Origin: Bacillota bacterium
Lineage (GTDB): Bacteria; Bacillota; Clostridia; Acetivibrionales; JANLFN01
Length of the DNA: 46,692 nucleotides
NCBI GenBank assembly: GCA_030705825.1
Contig: JAUZPR010000011.1
Coordinates: 1 to 46,692, forward strand
Direction of reading: 5' to 3'
Positions 24,564-35,446 of this stretch are shown in pieces (position 1 is the stretch's first letter; every line of letters starts with the position of its first letter). Under the pieces are notes generated by a model. It saw only the letters and a program-made list of their open reading frames with translations. It searched no databases and was not told where the DNA came from. Both the position numbers and the translations under genes were made by a program.

Positions 24564-25925
24564 TTATATTAGAATTTCAAGTACATCCTGCACGGTTCTG
24601 ACTGGTTTTATTTTTATTCCTTCAAAACCTTTCATCTTCTCCAGCATTCTGTAATTACCTTCGGGAATTATACAAGTTTTAAAACCTATTCTGGAGGCCT
24701 CTATAACTCTTTTGTCTATCTGGCTGACAGACCTTACTTCTCCGGTCAACCCTACCTCTCCAATCAGTACGGTACCGGAATCTACCGGTCTATCCCTGAA
24801 GCTGGATGCAAGCGCCGTAATTATTCCCAAATCACAGGCAGGCTCATCTATCTTTAAGCCTCCTATGACATTTACAAAGGCATCATTACTGCTCATCTGC
24901 ATACCCATTCTTTTTTCCAGTACGGCCATTAGCAGCGAAACACGGTTGTAATCCACCCCCGTAGCCATTCTTCTTGGCATCCCGAAATTGGTCGGGCATA
25001 CCAGCGCCTGAATTTCCACAAGCATAGGACGCGTACCCTCAAGACTTGACACCACAACAGTCCCCGGCACATTTTCGGGTCTTCCCGAAAGCATTGTCAT
25101 AGAAGGATTGTCAACCTCTACCAGCCCGACATCTCTCATTTCAAATATACCTATTTCATTAGTAGAACCGAATCTATTCTTAACTGCTCTTAAAATTCTA
25201 TAGCTTAAATGTCTTTCACCCTCAAAATAAAGTACCGTATCCACCATATGTTCCAGAACTCTCGGGCCTGCAATAGCACCTTCCTTGGTTACATGCCCGA
25301 CAACAAATATAGCTATACCCAAACCTTTTGCAATTCTCATCAATCCAGCCGTGACATCCCTGACCTGGCTGACACTGCCTGGAGCAGAGCTGATATCCTC
25401 ATTGAACATGGTCTGTATTGAGTCTATTATTGCAAGCTGGGGCCTATTTTTGTCCAATAGACTTTCGACAGCTTTAAAATTTGTTTCGGAAACTATCTGA
25501 ACACCCGGATTCTTTATTCCCAAACGGTCAGCTCTTATTTTTATCTGCTTAACCGACTCTTCACCAGATACATAAAGTAATTTTGTACCTTCATTGACTT
25601 TTTCACAAACCTGCAGCAGCAAAGTGGACTTTCCTATTCCTGGATCTCCTCCTACCAGTATAAGTGAACCCTTTACAATTCCGCCGCCAAGTACCCTGTC
25701 CATTTCCCTGATACCTGTCGAGCAGCGTTCCTCGTTGTCTGCCTCAACCTCATTCAGAGATACAGGTTCAGCGCTAGCAACAGTAACTGTATGGGTGCTT
25801 GTCCCAACAATCCTTGATTCTTCGACAAGGGTATTCCATTGATTGCAGGCAGGACATTTTCCAAGCCACCCTGTAGTTTCATATCCACATTCCTGACAAA
25901 CAAAAACAGCTTTGCTCTTAGCCAT
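24564..25925 (-). CDS. radA: DNA repair protein RadA
   Basis: Helps process recombination intermediates (branch migration). 453 residues, standard. N-terminal zinc finger (CQECGYETTGWLGKCPAC, residues 10-27), RecA-like core with Walker A GDPGIGKSTLL, the RadA-specific KNRFG motif (RAVKNRFGSTNEIG), and a C-terminal Lon-like domain (ETR...VNVIGGLKIDEPACDLGI). Start is ATG at 25925 with GGGAG eight bases upstream; the longer frame adds residues not found in RadA. Upstream a TATAAT lies beside a perfect palindrome CATATT-TT-AATATG (about 25977-25990). Confidence 0.96.
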   Translation of the reverse strand: MAKSKAVFVCQECGYETTGWLGKCPACNQWNTLVEESRIVGTSTHTVTVASAEPVSLNEVEADNEERCSTGIREMDRVLGGGIVKGSLILVGGDPGIGKSTLLLQVCEKVNEGTKLLYVSGEESVKQIKIRADRLGIKNPGVQIVSETNFKAVESLLDKNRPQLAIIDSIQTMFNEDISSAPGSVSQVRDVTAGLMRIAKGLGIAIFVVGHVTKEGAIAGPRVLEHMVDTVLYFEGERHLSYRILRAVKNRFGSTNEIGIFEMRDVGLVEVDNPSMTMLSGRPENVPGTVVVSSLEGTRPMLVEIQALVCPTNFGMPRRMATGVDYNRVSLLMAVLEKRMGMQMSSNDAFVNVIGGLKIDEPACDLGIITALASSFRDRPVDSGTVLIGEVGLTGEVRSVSQIDKRVIEASRIGFKTCIIPEGNYRMLEKMKGFEGIKIKPVRTVQDVLEILI

Positions 25926-26111
25926 CCGAGATACTCCCAACATATTGGATTTGCACAATTTCCTAAATTATATCATATTTTAATATGTCGAGCACACAGT
26001 CTGAAAAGGGGCAAAACCATGCTGACTGCAATAAGAAAGGTTATATTGTTTTTTGATCTGGTAATAAACCATGGCATAAGTCCTTCTACTATTTTGAGAA
26101 ATAAAAGGCCT

Positions 26112-28046
26112 CTAGATGAAACCTTTCTCAATAAGCTCGGTCAAAGTCAGGATAAACATGGCGTGTGACCATGTAAGCGGTATTATCCAGACAGGCTTTC
26201 CATCGTTTTTACCCACCTGTTCGGGAAGAAGTCCCAATCCGGTACAGCTTTTTGCCGCCCACTCCAAATAGTTCCCGGCTTTTTCACAATTTCCCCGTTT
26301 TATATGATATAAAGCTAGCCACAGTGTTGAAATAATCCACGGATTGCCGCCGATATAATTATCATCCTCGTATCTCTTGAAGCCTTCCGAAACTCCGGTA
26401 CCAAGCACCTGCTCAAGCAGTCCGACAGTATTTTCGACCTTTTTGTCTTCTGCCTCAAACACATCAAAAGGAACTGTGATACCCAGAAGGCTGATATCTA
26501 CCTTCCAGTCCTCGAGCGTGACATCTCTCAGATAACCTTTGGGATTGACCTTGACTATCGTAGTATTACCTGAATTTTCACTGCCCCAGGGATTCAATTT
26601 TACCTTTATACTACGTATGAACCTGCTGTTATTTTCTTTCCAGAAGTATTTTTCCATGGAAGCCCTGATTCCTTCCAGAACCGTTTGCCATTTGTTTATC
26701 CGGGGTTCCTGCAGCTTTAATATGCCTGCAATTTCAATTCCTGCTCTTACCCCTCCGTATACGGCAGCCGAAGAATAAAGATGCTCTCCGAATCTTTCTT
26801 CCCACAAGTCAAAGCTTAATGCCGGAAGACCGGTTTCAGGATCTATGAATTCGGTCATAAAATTTACTGCTTTTTTTACGGTACTCCACATTCTGTTCAG
26901 GAAATCAGTATCGCCTGTAACCTTATAGTGCCTTAGGATTCCCCATACAATTGTACCGGTCTCATCAATCTGTAATCCCCAGCTGGGAGCAAGATTTCCG
27001 TCCATATAATATCTTTGCTGCCACGAACCGTTTTCTTCCTGAGCCTCTGCCGCCCAGCAGTAAAACTTCTCGACCGTGTCGTGAAGTCCACATTTATCCA
27101 GAGCTTCAGTAATAAATGCAGCATCTCTTCCCCAACAGTAGGCATATCTGCCGCATTTGGTAAAGTCTTCATCAACTTCGGCAGAAGCCAGCAAGCCGCC
27201 TGTTTTTTCATCAGCCATTAATTTGAATACAAGCAATGACCTTCTATAAAGGTTGTCAAGATTATCCCTTCCGGTATTGACTCTAATGGCTTTATCAAGG
27301 TACTCCTTCCAATAGTCTACGGTTTTCCTATATAAATCATTTAAATCGTAATTTTTTACTTCCGAAGAAAGCTTTTTCACTTCCTTAAGGCCTTTAGAAA
27401 GACAAATAATCAAGTTTACAGACTTCTTCTCTCCTGGAAGAAATGATCCCAGCTTCCACGAGAGTGCACCTTCCGGCATCATACCTATATTGTCATATCC
27501 GCCCAGTTCAGTATAGCAGGCTGCGTTGAAAGCATTGTTGCCAAGCTGAAACTGGTGCACCTCCCGGTCGGCAAAAATAGAAGCATAATAATCGTGTCTG
27601 TAATGAATAAGAGAATCCAGATCAAAATCAAACAAGGAACTCGCCAATTCGGGCGTTGTTGTCACCATGGAAGAGTACTGCATAAGACCGAGATTCAATT
27701 CTGAGTTTCCAATGTTTTCTATATTAAGGCTTCTTATCATGACATCCATTCCAGGTACCACATAATCGGTCTGTATAATTTTAATTCCCTTGTCGGCAGC
27801 TTCACAAATGGTTTGTGCAATATTCGTATCCCCGTCGTAACACTGCCTGTGGCTAAAACCGTTTTCATGCAGCCAGAGGGTACTGTTTTTGTGCTCAGGA
27901 AAGAATATTCCCGTATAAAATCTGTCTATTGACTGCCAGTAATCAATGTTAGGCCAGAAAAGTCTGATAAGTTCTCCATGTTCACTTAAACAACCCAACA
28001 TTCCTGAATTCCCTATTATTGCATTGTTAAAATAAGATTTCGGCAT
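26112..28046 (-). CDS. GH15 family glucoamylase-like glycoside hydrolase
   Basis: Intracellular alpha-glucan hydrolase by family (no signal peptide). 644 residues. An N-terminal beta-sandwich (about 1-250; IIGNSGMLGCLSEHGELIRLFWP) is followed by an alpha/alpha barrel with the GH15 blocks: AYCWGRDAAFITEALDKCG, APSWGLQIDETGTIVWGIL (QxDExG, general acid) and LPALSFDLWEERFGEHLYSSAAVYGGV. Probably removes glucose from alpha-1,4-glucan or trehalose-type ends; the substrate cannot be fixed from sequence. ATG at 28046 after AGGAGA. No terminator is visible between it and radA, so the two may be co-transcribed. glgB lies 7 kb away. Confidence 0.9.
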   Translation of the reverse strand: MPKSYFNNAIIGNSGMLGCLSEHGELIRLFWPNIDYWQSIDRFYTGIFFPEHKNSTLWLHENGFSHRQCYDGDTNIAQTICEAADKGIKIIQTDYVVPGMDVMIRSLNIENIGNSELNLGLMQYSSMVTTTPELASSLFDFDLDSLIHYRHDYYASIFADREVHQFQLGNNAFNAACYTELGGYDNIGMMPEGALSWKLGSFLPGEKKSVNLIICLSKGLKEVKKLSSEVKNYDLNDLYRKTVDYWKEYLDKAIRVNTGRDNLDNLYRRSLLVFKLMADEKTGGLLASAEVDEDFTKCGRYAYCWGRDAAFITEALDKCGLHDTVEKFYCWAAEAQEENGSWQQRYYMDGNLAPSWGLQIDETGTIVWGILRHYKVTGDTDFLNRMWSTVKKAVNFMTEFIDPETGLPALSFDLWEERFGEHLYSSAAVYGGVRAGIEIAGILKLQEPRINKWQTVLEGIRASMEKYFWKENNSRFIRSIKVKLNPWGSENSGNTTIVKVNPKGYLRDVTLEDWKVDISLLGITVPFDVFEAEDKKVENTVGLLEQVLGTGVSEGFKRYEDDNYIGGNPWIISTLWLALYHIKRGNCEKAGNYLEWAAKSCTGLGLLPEQVGKNDGKPVWIIPLTWSHAMFILTLTELIEKGFI

Positions 28047-28219
28047 AAAAAAATCTCCTGTTATTTATGTAATATTATACTAATATTATATCAAAACTCA
28101 TGCAACAAATATTTTCTCTCAATGTGTATAAAATAATGAGGAACTAGAGAAAATCTAACTGGAAAACATTGTACATTAACTTAATCCAGTCACTTAAACA
28201 GCAGCAGGGAGGTTATAAC

Positions 28220-29473
28220 ATGCATTTTATTGATTCGGTTTTATATTACTCAACCCAATTTATTCAGATCGCGATCTTTATTGCTGGTTCATATTTTCTG
28301 GGTGTATCAATATTCGGCTGGATTAAAAGGAAGGAAGAACCTGCAGAAAAATACCCTCCCATAAAGAAATTTGCCCTTGTAATAGCTGCCCATAATGAGG
28401 AGAAAGTGATAGGGCATGTTATTGACAGCCTATTGCGTCAAAATTATCCCAAAATCTTATACAATATTTTTGTAATAGCAGACAATTGCACCGACAAAAC
28501 GGCGAAAATTGCCAGAGTACATGGGGCATCAGTATATGTCAGAACCAACAGCGAGCAGCGCGGCAAGGGCTTTGCATTGGATTGGATGTTCAGCCAGATT
28601 TACACCATGGAAGAAAAATTTGATGTTATTAGTGTTTTTGATGCAGATAATCTTGTTGCTGCAAATTTTTTGATGGAAATGAACAAACAGCTTTGCAAAG
28701 GCCATAAGGTGGTACAAGGTTATATAGACAGCAAAAACCCTTACGATTCCTGGATAACCTGTGCTTACTCCATAGCCTTCTGGCTTGCCAACAGGATCTT
28801 TCAGCTTCCGAGGTATTATCTTGGATTAAGCTGCGGTCTGTGTGGGACAGGCTTTTGTATCGATATTGAAATTTTAAAGAAAATTGGATGGGGTGCTACC
28901 TGCCTGACCGAAGACCTGGAATTTACGATGAAACTTGCTTATAACAATATGAAGGTTGCGTGGGCTCACAATGCTGTTGTATATGATGAAAAGCCCCTGA
29001 CGTTCAAGCAGTCATGGCGGCAGAGAATACGCTGGATGCAGGGACATGCTGATTGCGCCAGCAGATATCTCAAGCCGTTATTGAAAAAATCCTTTAAAGA
29101 AGGCAACCTTATTTCCTTTGACTGTGCAATATATCTTTTCCAACCAATAAGATTCATTTTTATAGGTCTTATTACAATAATGATGTGGATACAGACAATA
29201 TTCCCTCAGTCACCCTTTTATACCTTGAAATATGTTTTTCCAACAGAAGTGTGGTATATTTTTGTAATTCTCCAGTTTTTCTATGGACCTCTGGTAATAC
29301 TTGCCGAAAAGAAATTCAGTCTGAAGGTTATCTGGGGATTCCTGGTTTACCCTATATACTGTCTTACATGGGTTCCCATAACCATCCAGGGATTTTTAAG
29401 CAAGGACAACAAAAACTGGAGCCATACTGCACACACCAGGGAAATCAGTATTAATGACCTTGAAGAAGCCTAA
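28220..29473 (+). CDS. Membrane GT2 glycosyltransferase (paralogue 1)
   Basis: Processive-type family 2 glycosyltransferase of the hyaluronan/NodC-like group; 417 residues. One N-terminal membrane segment (about 10-32) precedes the cytosolic catalytic domain: AAHNEEKVIGHVIDSLLRQNYPK, IADNCTDKTAK, VFDADN (DxD), CLTEDLEF (acceptor TED) and QRIRWMQGH (QxxRW). Three or so C-terminal membrane segments follow. The product is unknown; likely an envelope polysaccharide or glycolipid. Start is ATG at 28220 after GGGAGG; a longer frame from 28169 has no ribosome site. It shares many blocks with the protein at 31416-32690. Its stop overlaps the stop of the convergent LtaS-like gene by four bases. Confidence 0.92.
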   Translation: MHFIDSVLYYSTQFIQIAIFIAGSYFLGVSIFGWIKRKEEPAEKYPPIKKFALVIAAHNEEKVIGHVIDSLLRQNYPKILYNIFVIADNCTDKTAKIARVHGASVYVRTNSEQRGKGFALDWMFSQIYTMEEKFDVISVFDADNLVAANFLMEMNKQLCKGHKVVQGYIDSKNPYDSWITCAYSIAFWLANRIFQLPRYYLGLSCGLCGTGFCIDIEILKKIGWGATCLTEDLEFTMKLAYNNMKVAWAHNAVVYDEKPLTFKQSWRQRIRWMQGHADCASRYLKPLLKKSFKEGNLISFDCAIYLFQPIRFIFIGLITIMMWIQTIFPQSPFYTLKYVFPTEVWYIFVILQFFYGPLVILAEKKFSLKVIWGFLVYPIYCLTWVPITIQGFLSKDNKNWSHTAHTREISINDLEEA

Positions 29474-31365
29474 TGTCCAGAAAGGGTATTTTTTGTTATT
29501 ATATGCTGCTTATCAGAGTACATTTGAAAGTAATTGTCTGTAATCATCTCATTAGCCAGCCTTAAACCCTTTAATGCATCATCCTTTTGTTCTTCGGACT
29601 TCGCTTCTCCTATATATGTACCATTAGCCAGAACCGCGAAGTTTTTGTTGGTCTTTAACAGGATCCTGCCCATTGCAGTATTTTGAAACTGACTTTCATC
29701 TATTCCCATCAAATATGCCATGGTAGGCATTATATCTATCTGTCCGCCTATGACCGACTTGATCTCTCCCATACCGTAATTTTTCTGATAAATTATAAGG
29801 GGCACACATTTATTGTTATCAAGCCACCATTGCTCTGAAGGCTTGATATCTTCCAATTCATCATTGTAATACTTGTGTATGCCGCAGTGATCCCCGTACA
29901 GGACAACTACAGAATTATCAAGTATATGATCCTTATCAAGCTGGTCAAACAGTTTTCCTATTTGCTCATCTGTGTAATGTACACTCTGGAAATACCCCCC
30001 AAGCTTGGTTTTGTCCAACTCCTTATCGAGCCTGAGTGTTCTGTATTTATCGGGAAGGTTGAAAGGACTATGGCTTGACAGTGTTACCAAAAAGGAATAA
30101 AAGGGCTGCTTTTGGGAAACTATTATAGGTTCAACCTGCCTTAAATAGGATTCGTCACTTATACCAAGCCCTATTTGTTCATCCAGCTTAAAGTGTTTTT
30201 CATCAATACAGGCCTTGAAGCCGATTGATTTTAAAGCCGGCATCCAATTCCAATATGCACCCTTGTCAGGATGTATCGCTATTGTATTATAGCCTTCAGC
30301 CTGCATGAGCTTGGGCAGGGAATTGTAGGTATTGTCCGGGAAACGGAAGAAGGTACTTCCCTTGCTTACCGGAAATACAGAGGTATTGGTCATAAGATCC
30401 GCATCGGAGCTGGTTCCCAGATTAACCTGCTCGTAAATTCTCGGAAAGTATATACTGCTGCCCAGAAGCTTATTAATATTCGGAGTAATTTCCTGACCGT
30501 TTATGCTTTGATTAATGACAAAGTTCTCCAGGGATTCTATTTGCAGTACTATGAGATTTTTTCCCTTAAACATTCCCTTATATTTGTTATCGGGAAGATT
30601 TTCCTGTTTTTCGGTATACCAGTCGGAGATTTCTTTTGTTTGGGAAAAGCTTAGACTTACTGTTTTGGAGTCCTTAAAATACGAATAAACGTCATACAAG
30701 TGGTAACCAATCGGTGATAGTGCATTAATGTTCATGGCAGGTGTCCAGAAGGTTTTTAAAAGTCCCTGTTTGGTCTTTCCCTTTATATCAAGTTCATAAT
30801 GAATAAGAAACAGGACAAGAAGAGGTATTATTAAAAATATAAAAAAGTAGGAAGTATTCTTTTTAGCTTCCTTGTAAGGCTTCTTTATAAATACGGCTCC
30901 AACAGCAAAAACAACTGCATCCAATACGATCAGGAAATCCCATTGCCTTGCCATTGACAGTATACTGTCACCAAGGTTGTCAAGATTTGCAAGCTGATTT
31001 AGCTGATGCATGGAAAGAAAATCGTCAAATCCTCTGAAATACCATACATCAAATAATAACAGTACCGAAAAAGCCAGGTTGAATATAACCAGATACCAGA
31101 GTCTTTTTCGGCCTTTTAAAAGAAGTGAAAAGGACATAAACGGCAATATGAAACAAACGTATGTAATAAGCCCCTTGATTAACCCCCACATTCCACCTGC
31201 GCTATCCAAATTGTAATTGCTGTTTACAACAAGAGCAATTACAAGGATAGACTTCAGTAATACCGAAACGAAAGTATAGTGAAACAGGTGATCCTTAAGC
31301 TGATTTAACGTACTTGCCTTTAAACTATTTAAAATACGACCCCTCAATGTTAATAATGCTTGCAT
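29470..31365 (-). CDS. LtaS-like lipoteichoic acid synthase family protein
   Basis: Membrane phosphoglycerol transferase of the LtaS/alkaline phosphatase-like family. 631 residues. Five membrane segments fill the first 200 residues. The extracellular sulfatase-fold domain has NLIVLQIESLENFVI (metal-binding E), NLGTSSDAD (presumed catalytic Thr), FYSFLVTLSSHSPF and VVLYGDHCGIHKYYND (metal D/H). Start is ATG at 31365 after AAGAGA; TTG one codon earlier is possible. It lies 50 bases behind the second GT2 gene on the same strand, and both face the first GT2 gene, suggesting one surface-polymer locus. The substrate (glycerol phosphate or another head group) is not decided by sequence. Confidence 0.93.
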   Translation of the reverse strand: MQALLTLRGRILNSLKASTLNQLKDHLFHYTFVSVLLKSILVIALVVNSNYNLDSAGGMWGLIKGLITYVCFILPFMSFSLLLKGRKRLWYLVIFNLAFSVLLLFDVWYFRGFDDFLSMHQLNQLANLDNLGDSILSMARQWDFLIVLDAVVFAVGAVFIKKPYKEAKKNTSYFFIFLIIPLLVLFLIHYELDIKGKTKQGLLKTFWTPAMNINALSPIGYHLYDVYSYFKDSKTVSLSFSQTKEISDWYTEKQENLPDNKYKGMFKGKNLIVLQIESLENFVINQSINGQEITPNINKLLGSSIYFPRIYEQVNLGTSSDADLMTNTSVFPVSKGSTFFRFPDNTYNSLPKLMQAEGYNTIAIHPDKGAYWNWMPALKSIGFKACIDEKHFKLDEQIGLGISDESYLRQVEPIIVSQKQPFYSFLVTLSSHSPFNLPDKYRTLRLDKELDKTKLGGYFQSVHYTDEQIGKLFDQLDKDHILDNSVVVLYGDHCGIHKYYNDELEDIKPSEQWWLDNNKCVPLIIYQKNYGMGEIKSVIGGQIDIMPTMAYLMGIDESQFQNTAMGRILLKTNKNFAVLANGTYIGEAKSEEQKDDALKGLRLANEMITDNYFQMYSDKQHIITKNTLSGH

Positions 31366-31415
31366 CAAACAATCTCTTCACAAAACACATTTATTAATTA
31401 TTTTATATTAAATTA

Positions 31416-32690
31416 TTATCCCACTTTTTCAAGTTTTTGCAAGTCCGACATATCTATGACTCTTGTATGGAGAGTATGTACCCAATCCTTCTTGTCCCTG
31501 TTTATAAAACCCAGTATTACGATAGGAACCCATGTCAGGTTGTAGAATGGGAGTAAAAACAGGTGGAACAGTACCTTCGGTTTTACTTTTCCTTCAATTG
31601 CTACAAAGAAAGTACCAAGATACATCAGCAAATAAGTCAACACAATTATGGATATATTTGCGAATCCCCATGTTTTGGCTACACCTGAAATAATATTGAC
31701 TGTAAGAAAAACAAATCCGGCAACCATCAGAAGTCCGTTTATAACGGCTGTAATTGGCTGCAGCAAATACATGCAGCAGTCGAAAGCCGTCAGGCTCTTT
31801 TCTTTTAAGGCTTTTTTAAACATGGGTACAAAGAATCTGCCAACACAGTCAAAATGTCCCTGCATCCAGCGTTTCCTCTGCCTCCAGGATTGTTTCAACG
31901 TAAGCGGCTTTTCGTCATATATAACGGCATCATGTGCCCAGTAAATCTTATAATTCTTAAGTACCAATTTAAGTGAGAATTCCAAATCCTCTGTAAGGCA
32001 GGTTGCCTTCCATCCAACTTTTTCAATAATCTCGGTCGCCAGCATAAACCCTGTGCCGCCCAAGATACAGCTTAGTCCAAGGTAGTACCTGGGAAGCTGC
32101 AGCATTCTGTTGGATATCCAAAAAGCTATTGAATTGTTGCCTGAAATCCAGGTGTCAGATGGATTCTTGCTGTCAAGATACCCCTGTACCACCTTGTGTC
32201 CGAGACACATCTGCTTGTTCATTTCAAGCAGGAAGTTGGGCGATATCAGATTGTCGGCATCAAATATACATACGCCATCATATTTTTCTTTCATGTCCGA
32301 AAGTTTTTTAAACATCCATTCAAGTGCATTTCCCTTACCCTTTTTTACACTGTCGAAACGTTCAAAAACCTTGACTCCATGCTCTTTTGCAACATTCGCC
32401 GTAGTATCCGTGCAGTTGTCCGCAATAATAAATATGTCATACATATTTTTAGGATACTTCAATGCTTTAAGGCTTTTTATTATAGCCGGTATTACCGCTT
32501 CTTCATTATGGGCGGCAACAAGCATTGCAAACCTGTTTTTTATAGGAAACTCTTCTGTTGAAGCCTCTTTTTTCCTTCTCCATGCAAATGCCGATATTAA
32601 AAGATAATATGCAAATATTCCTACCAATAGCACCTGAAAAAAGATCTTTCCTATATCAAATAAAATATTATACCACTCAGTGGAACCCAT
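31416..32690 (-). CDS. Membrane GT2 glycosyltransferase (paralogue 2)
   Basis: 424 residues, paralogous to 28220-29473: same order of N-terminal membrane helix, AAHNEEAVIPAIIKSLKALKYPK, IADNCTDTTAN, IFDADN, CLTEDLEF, QRKRWMQGH and C-terminal membrane helices, ending HTLHTRVIDMSDLQKLEKVG (paralogue 1: HTAHTREISINDLEEA). ATG at 32690 after AAGGAG. It precedes the LtaS-like gene by 50 bases and is probably co-transcribed. A possible promoter is TTGACA (32760-32755) with a weak TAGTTT 17 bases on. The pair most likely makes or decorates a lipid-linked glycan used with the LtaS-like enzyme (inference). Confidence 0.92.
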   Translation of the reverse strand: MGSTEWYNILFDIGKIFFQVLLVGIFAYYLLISAFAWRRKKEASTEEFPIKNRFAMLVAAHNEEAVIPAIIKSLKALKYPKNMYDIFIIADNCTDTTANVAKEHGVKVFERFDSVKKGKGNALEWMFKKLSDMKEKYDGVCIFDADNLISPNFLLEMNKQMCLGHKVVQGYLDSKNPSDTWISGNNSIAFWISNRMLQLPRYYLGLSCILGGTGFMLATEIIEKVGWKATCLTEDLEFSLKLVLKNYKIYWAHDAVIYDEKPLTLKQSWRQRKRWMQGHFDCVGRFFVPMFKKALKEKSLTAFDCCMYLLQPITAVINGLLMVAGFVFLTVNIISGVAKTWGFANISIIVLTYLLMYLGTFFVAIEGKVKPKVLFHLFLLPFYNLTWVPIVILGFINRDKKDWVHTLHTRVIDMSDLQKLEKVG

Positions 32691-32921
32691 ACTATATTAA
32701 CTCCTTGTTTAAAAAATAACACACTTTATAAAAACTACTCCTAATTCAATTTAATGTCAAGTTTTGTTTATCATAATATTCCACTATTTTCATGTGCTTT
32801 ATTCAGGTACGGCACAAAAAACAAAGAAATTTTGTCAAATAATTCGCCATACTACGTGTTATCTTTTATTTATACCAAATAGTTATACAATTTTTATAAA
32901 AAATGTACGAAATATATAAGA

Positions 32922-32949
32922 ACTGCTGACAAACATATTTGTCAGCAGT
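32922..32949 (-). terminator. Hairpin after clpC
   Basis: Perfect twelve-base stem ACTGCTGACAAA / TTTGTCAGCAGT with a CATA loop, directly after the clpC stop. The T-run on the minus strand is weak (TCTTATATATTT), so termination may be partial. The rest of 32691-32961 holds only the weak GT2 promoter. Confidence 0.7.
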
Positions 32950-32961
32950 CTAATAATTATA

Positions 32962-35394
32962 TTATTTTTTATTCAATACCAACTCATCTCCGCTGAGGTC
33001 AATCCGGACATTATCCCCGGCCTTAACCTTGCCTTCAAGCATTTCCTCAGCCAGTCTGTCTTCAACAAGGCTTTGTATTGAACGCCTTAAAGGACGTGCT
33101 CCGAATACCTGGTCAAAGCCTTTCTTTGCAAGAAAACCCTTCGCGTCGTCAGTTACTTCAAGCTCAATATCATTCTGTTTAAGCCTTTTTGCAAGGCTGT
33201 CAACCATAAGACCTACAATTTTCTTGATGTGCTCTTCATCCAATGGATGGAATACAATCACTTCATCCACCCTGTTTAAAAATTCAGGACGGAAGGTTTT
33301 CTTAAGTTCACCCATTACATTATTTTTCATATCTTCATATGTTTTGGCTTTTTCATCTACAGCAGCTGAAAAGCCCATTCGTTTTGGCTCGGTTATCAGT
33401 CTGGCTCCGACATTGGAGGTCATAATAATTACAGTATTCCTGAAGTCAACAGTACGTCCCTGTGAATCGGTAAGCCTTCCGTCTTCAAGTATCTGCAGAA
33501 GAATATTGAACACATCGGGATGTGCTTTTTCTATCTCATCGAACAAAATAACAGAATACGGCTTCCTTCTGACCTTTTCGGAAAGCTGTCCGCCTTCCTC
33601 ATATCCTACATAACCGGGAGGTGCTCCTATCAACCTGGCTACTGTGTGCTTTTCCATGTATTCAGACATGTCTATACGGATTATTGAATTCTCATCTCCG
33701 AATATAGCTTCGGCCAGAGCCTTGCTTAGTTCAGTCTTGCCAACTCCGGTAGGTCCGAGGAATATGAATGATCCTACAGGACGCTTGGGATCCTTCAGGC
33801 CTACACGACCTCTTCTTATTGCTTTTGAAACAGCTTTTACTGCTTCATCCTGACCAATAACCCTCAGATGTAGTACTTCCTCCATCTTCATCAGTCTCTC
33901 GGACTCACCCTCCGAAAGCTTTTTAACCGGTATCCCGGTCCAGCTTGCAACGATGTCGGCAATATCATCTTCGGTTACCGTATCGGTTTTAGTCTGGTTC
34001 TTCTGCTGCCAGTCACTTTTGGCCTTATCCAGTTCGGCTTTAAGCTTATGCTCCTCATCCCTGATTCTTGCAGCCTTCTCAAATTCCTGGCATCTTATTG
34101 AATCTTCCTTTTCTTTAGCCAGCTTTTCTACCTTCTCTTCCAGTTCCTTTAAATCGGGAGGTGCCGTAAAGGATTTAAGCCTGACTCTCGAGGCAGCCTC
34201 ATCTATAAGGTCGATTGCCTTATCGGGAAGGAACCTGTCTGTTATATACCTGTCTGACAGCTTTACAGCGGCATCAAGTGCTGTATCTGTTATTTTTACC
34301 CTGTGATGGGCTTCATATTTGTCCCTTACTCCCTTTAATATTTCAAGTGCCTCTTCCTTATTGGGTTCGCCGACAGTAATAGGCTGGAACCTTCTTTCAA
34401 GTGCGGCGTCCTTTTCAACATGCTTTCTGTATTCATCCAACGTTGTTGCACCAATAATCTGTATTTCTCCCCTTGCAAGCAGAGGCTTCAGGATATTGGA
34501 AGCATCTATTGCACCCTCTGCTGCTCCGGCGCCTATAATTGTATGCATTTCATCTATAAACAGGATAACATTGCCGGCTTTTCTGATTTCTTCAACGGCT
34601 TTTTTAAGACGTTCCTCGAATTCACCCCTGTATTTTGCTCCCGCAACCATTGATGAAAGATCAAGAGTAACAACCCTTTTTTCCTTTAATATTTCAGGAA
34701 TGTTGGCTTCCACAATTTTTTGTGCCAGACCTTCCGCAATAGCGGTTTTTCCAACACCCGGCTCACCTATAAGACAAGGATTGTTTTTTGTTCTCCTTGA
34801 AAGAATCTGTATAACTCTTTCTATTTCCTTATCCCTGCCTATAACAGGGTCAAATTTCCCCTCCCGTGCCATTTCGGTCAGATCCCTGCCAAACTGGTTA
34901 AGTGTTGGCGTATTAGAATATGCCGCACTGCTTCTGGGTTCCCCGTTTGCGCCAGGAGATTCCTCGTTCAGTATTTTGACAATTTCGTTGAGAAGCTTCT
35001 GAGGGTCTACCCCAAGATCCATTAGGATCCTGACTGCTACGCTTTCCCCCTCCTTCATTATTCCAAGGAGGAGATGCTCTGTACCTATATAATTGTGTCC
35101 CAGCCTTCTTGCCTCCTTGAAGGATAATTCGAGGACACGTTTTGTCCTGGGCGTGAAACCAAGGGGCTGTTGCCCTGTTTCTTCCCCTCTTCCTATAAGC
35201 TCTTCTATTTCCTTCAAAACCTTATCCTCGGCTACACCCTGAGTCTGAAGCACACGTGCTGCCACACCGCTTCCTTCTCTTACAAGCCCGAGCAACAGGT
35301 GTTCTGTTCCTACATAATTATGTCCCAGCTGCATTGCACTTTCCTGGGAATATGCAATTGCTTTTTCAGCTTTTTCAGTAAAACGTCCGTACAT
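32962..35394 (-). CDS. clpC: ATP-dependent Clp protease ATPase subunit ClpC
   Basis: AAA+ unfoldase that works with ClpP and degrades McsB-tagged (phospho-arginine) proteins. 810 residues, full length. Two N-domain repeats (ending near residue 145), first AAA module with [15 protein letters not shown], a UVR-containing middle coiled coil ([22 protein letters not shown]), and second AAA module with [16 protein letters not shown] and [28 protein letters not shown] at 35394 follows AAAGGAG. Last gene of ctsR-mcsA-mcsB-clpC. Confidence 0.97.
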   Translation of the reverse strand: MYGRFTEKAEKAIAYSQESAMQLGHNYVGTEHLLLGLVREGSGVAARVLQTQGVAEDKVLKEIEELIGRGEETGQQPLGFTPRTKRVLELSFKEARRLGHNYIGTEHLLLGIMKEGESVAVRILMDLGVDPQKLLNEIVKILNEESPGANGEPRSSAAYSNTPTLNQFGRDLTEMAREGKFDPVIGRDKEIERVIQILSRRTKNNPCLIGEPGVGKTAIAEGLAQKIVEANIPEILKEKRVVTLDLSSMVAGAKYRGEFEERLKKAVEEIRKAGNVILFIDEMHTIIGAGAAEGAIDASNILKPLLARGEIQIIGATTLDEYRKHVEKDAALERRFQPITVGEPNKEEALEILKGVRDKYEAHHRVKITDTALDAAVKLSDRYITDRFLPDKAIDLIDEAASRVRLKSFTAPPDLKELEEKVEKLAKEKEDSIRCQEFEKAARIRDEEHKLKAELDKAKSDWQQKNQTKTDTVTEDDIADIVASWTGIPVKKLSEGESERLMKMEEVLHLRVIGQDEAVKAVSKAIRRGRVGLKDPKRPVGSFIFLGPTGVGKTELSKALAEAIFGDENSIIRIDMSEYMEKHTVARLIGAPPGYVGYEEGGQLSEKVRRKPYSVILFDEIEKAHPDVFNILLQILEDGRLTDSQGRTVDFRNTVIIMTSNVGARLITEPKRMGFSAAVDEKAKTYEDMKNNVMGELKKTFRPEFLNRVDEVIVFHPLDEEHIKKIVGLMVDSLAKRLKQNDIELEVTDDAKGFLAKKGFDQVFGARPLRRSIQSLVEDRLAEEMLEGKVKAGDNVRIDLSGDELVLNKK

Positions 35395-35446
35395 ATAATC
35401 ACTCCTTTGTATTACTGTTAAACACTATTGTCTAAAAAACTTCATA

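Noticed and set aside
26143-26155. GGTCAAAGTC as a second CtsR site
   Set aside because: Only one heptad, inside the GH15 coding region; CtsR needs two spaced by three bases.
34319-35002. 227-codon open frame opposite clpC
   Set aside because: Antisense shadow of a well-identified gene; composition is Ser/Leu-rich and no start signal was seen.
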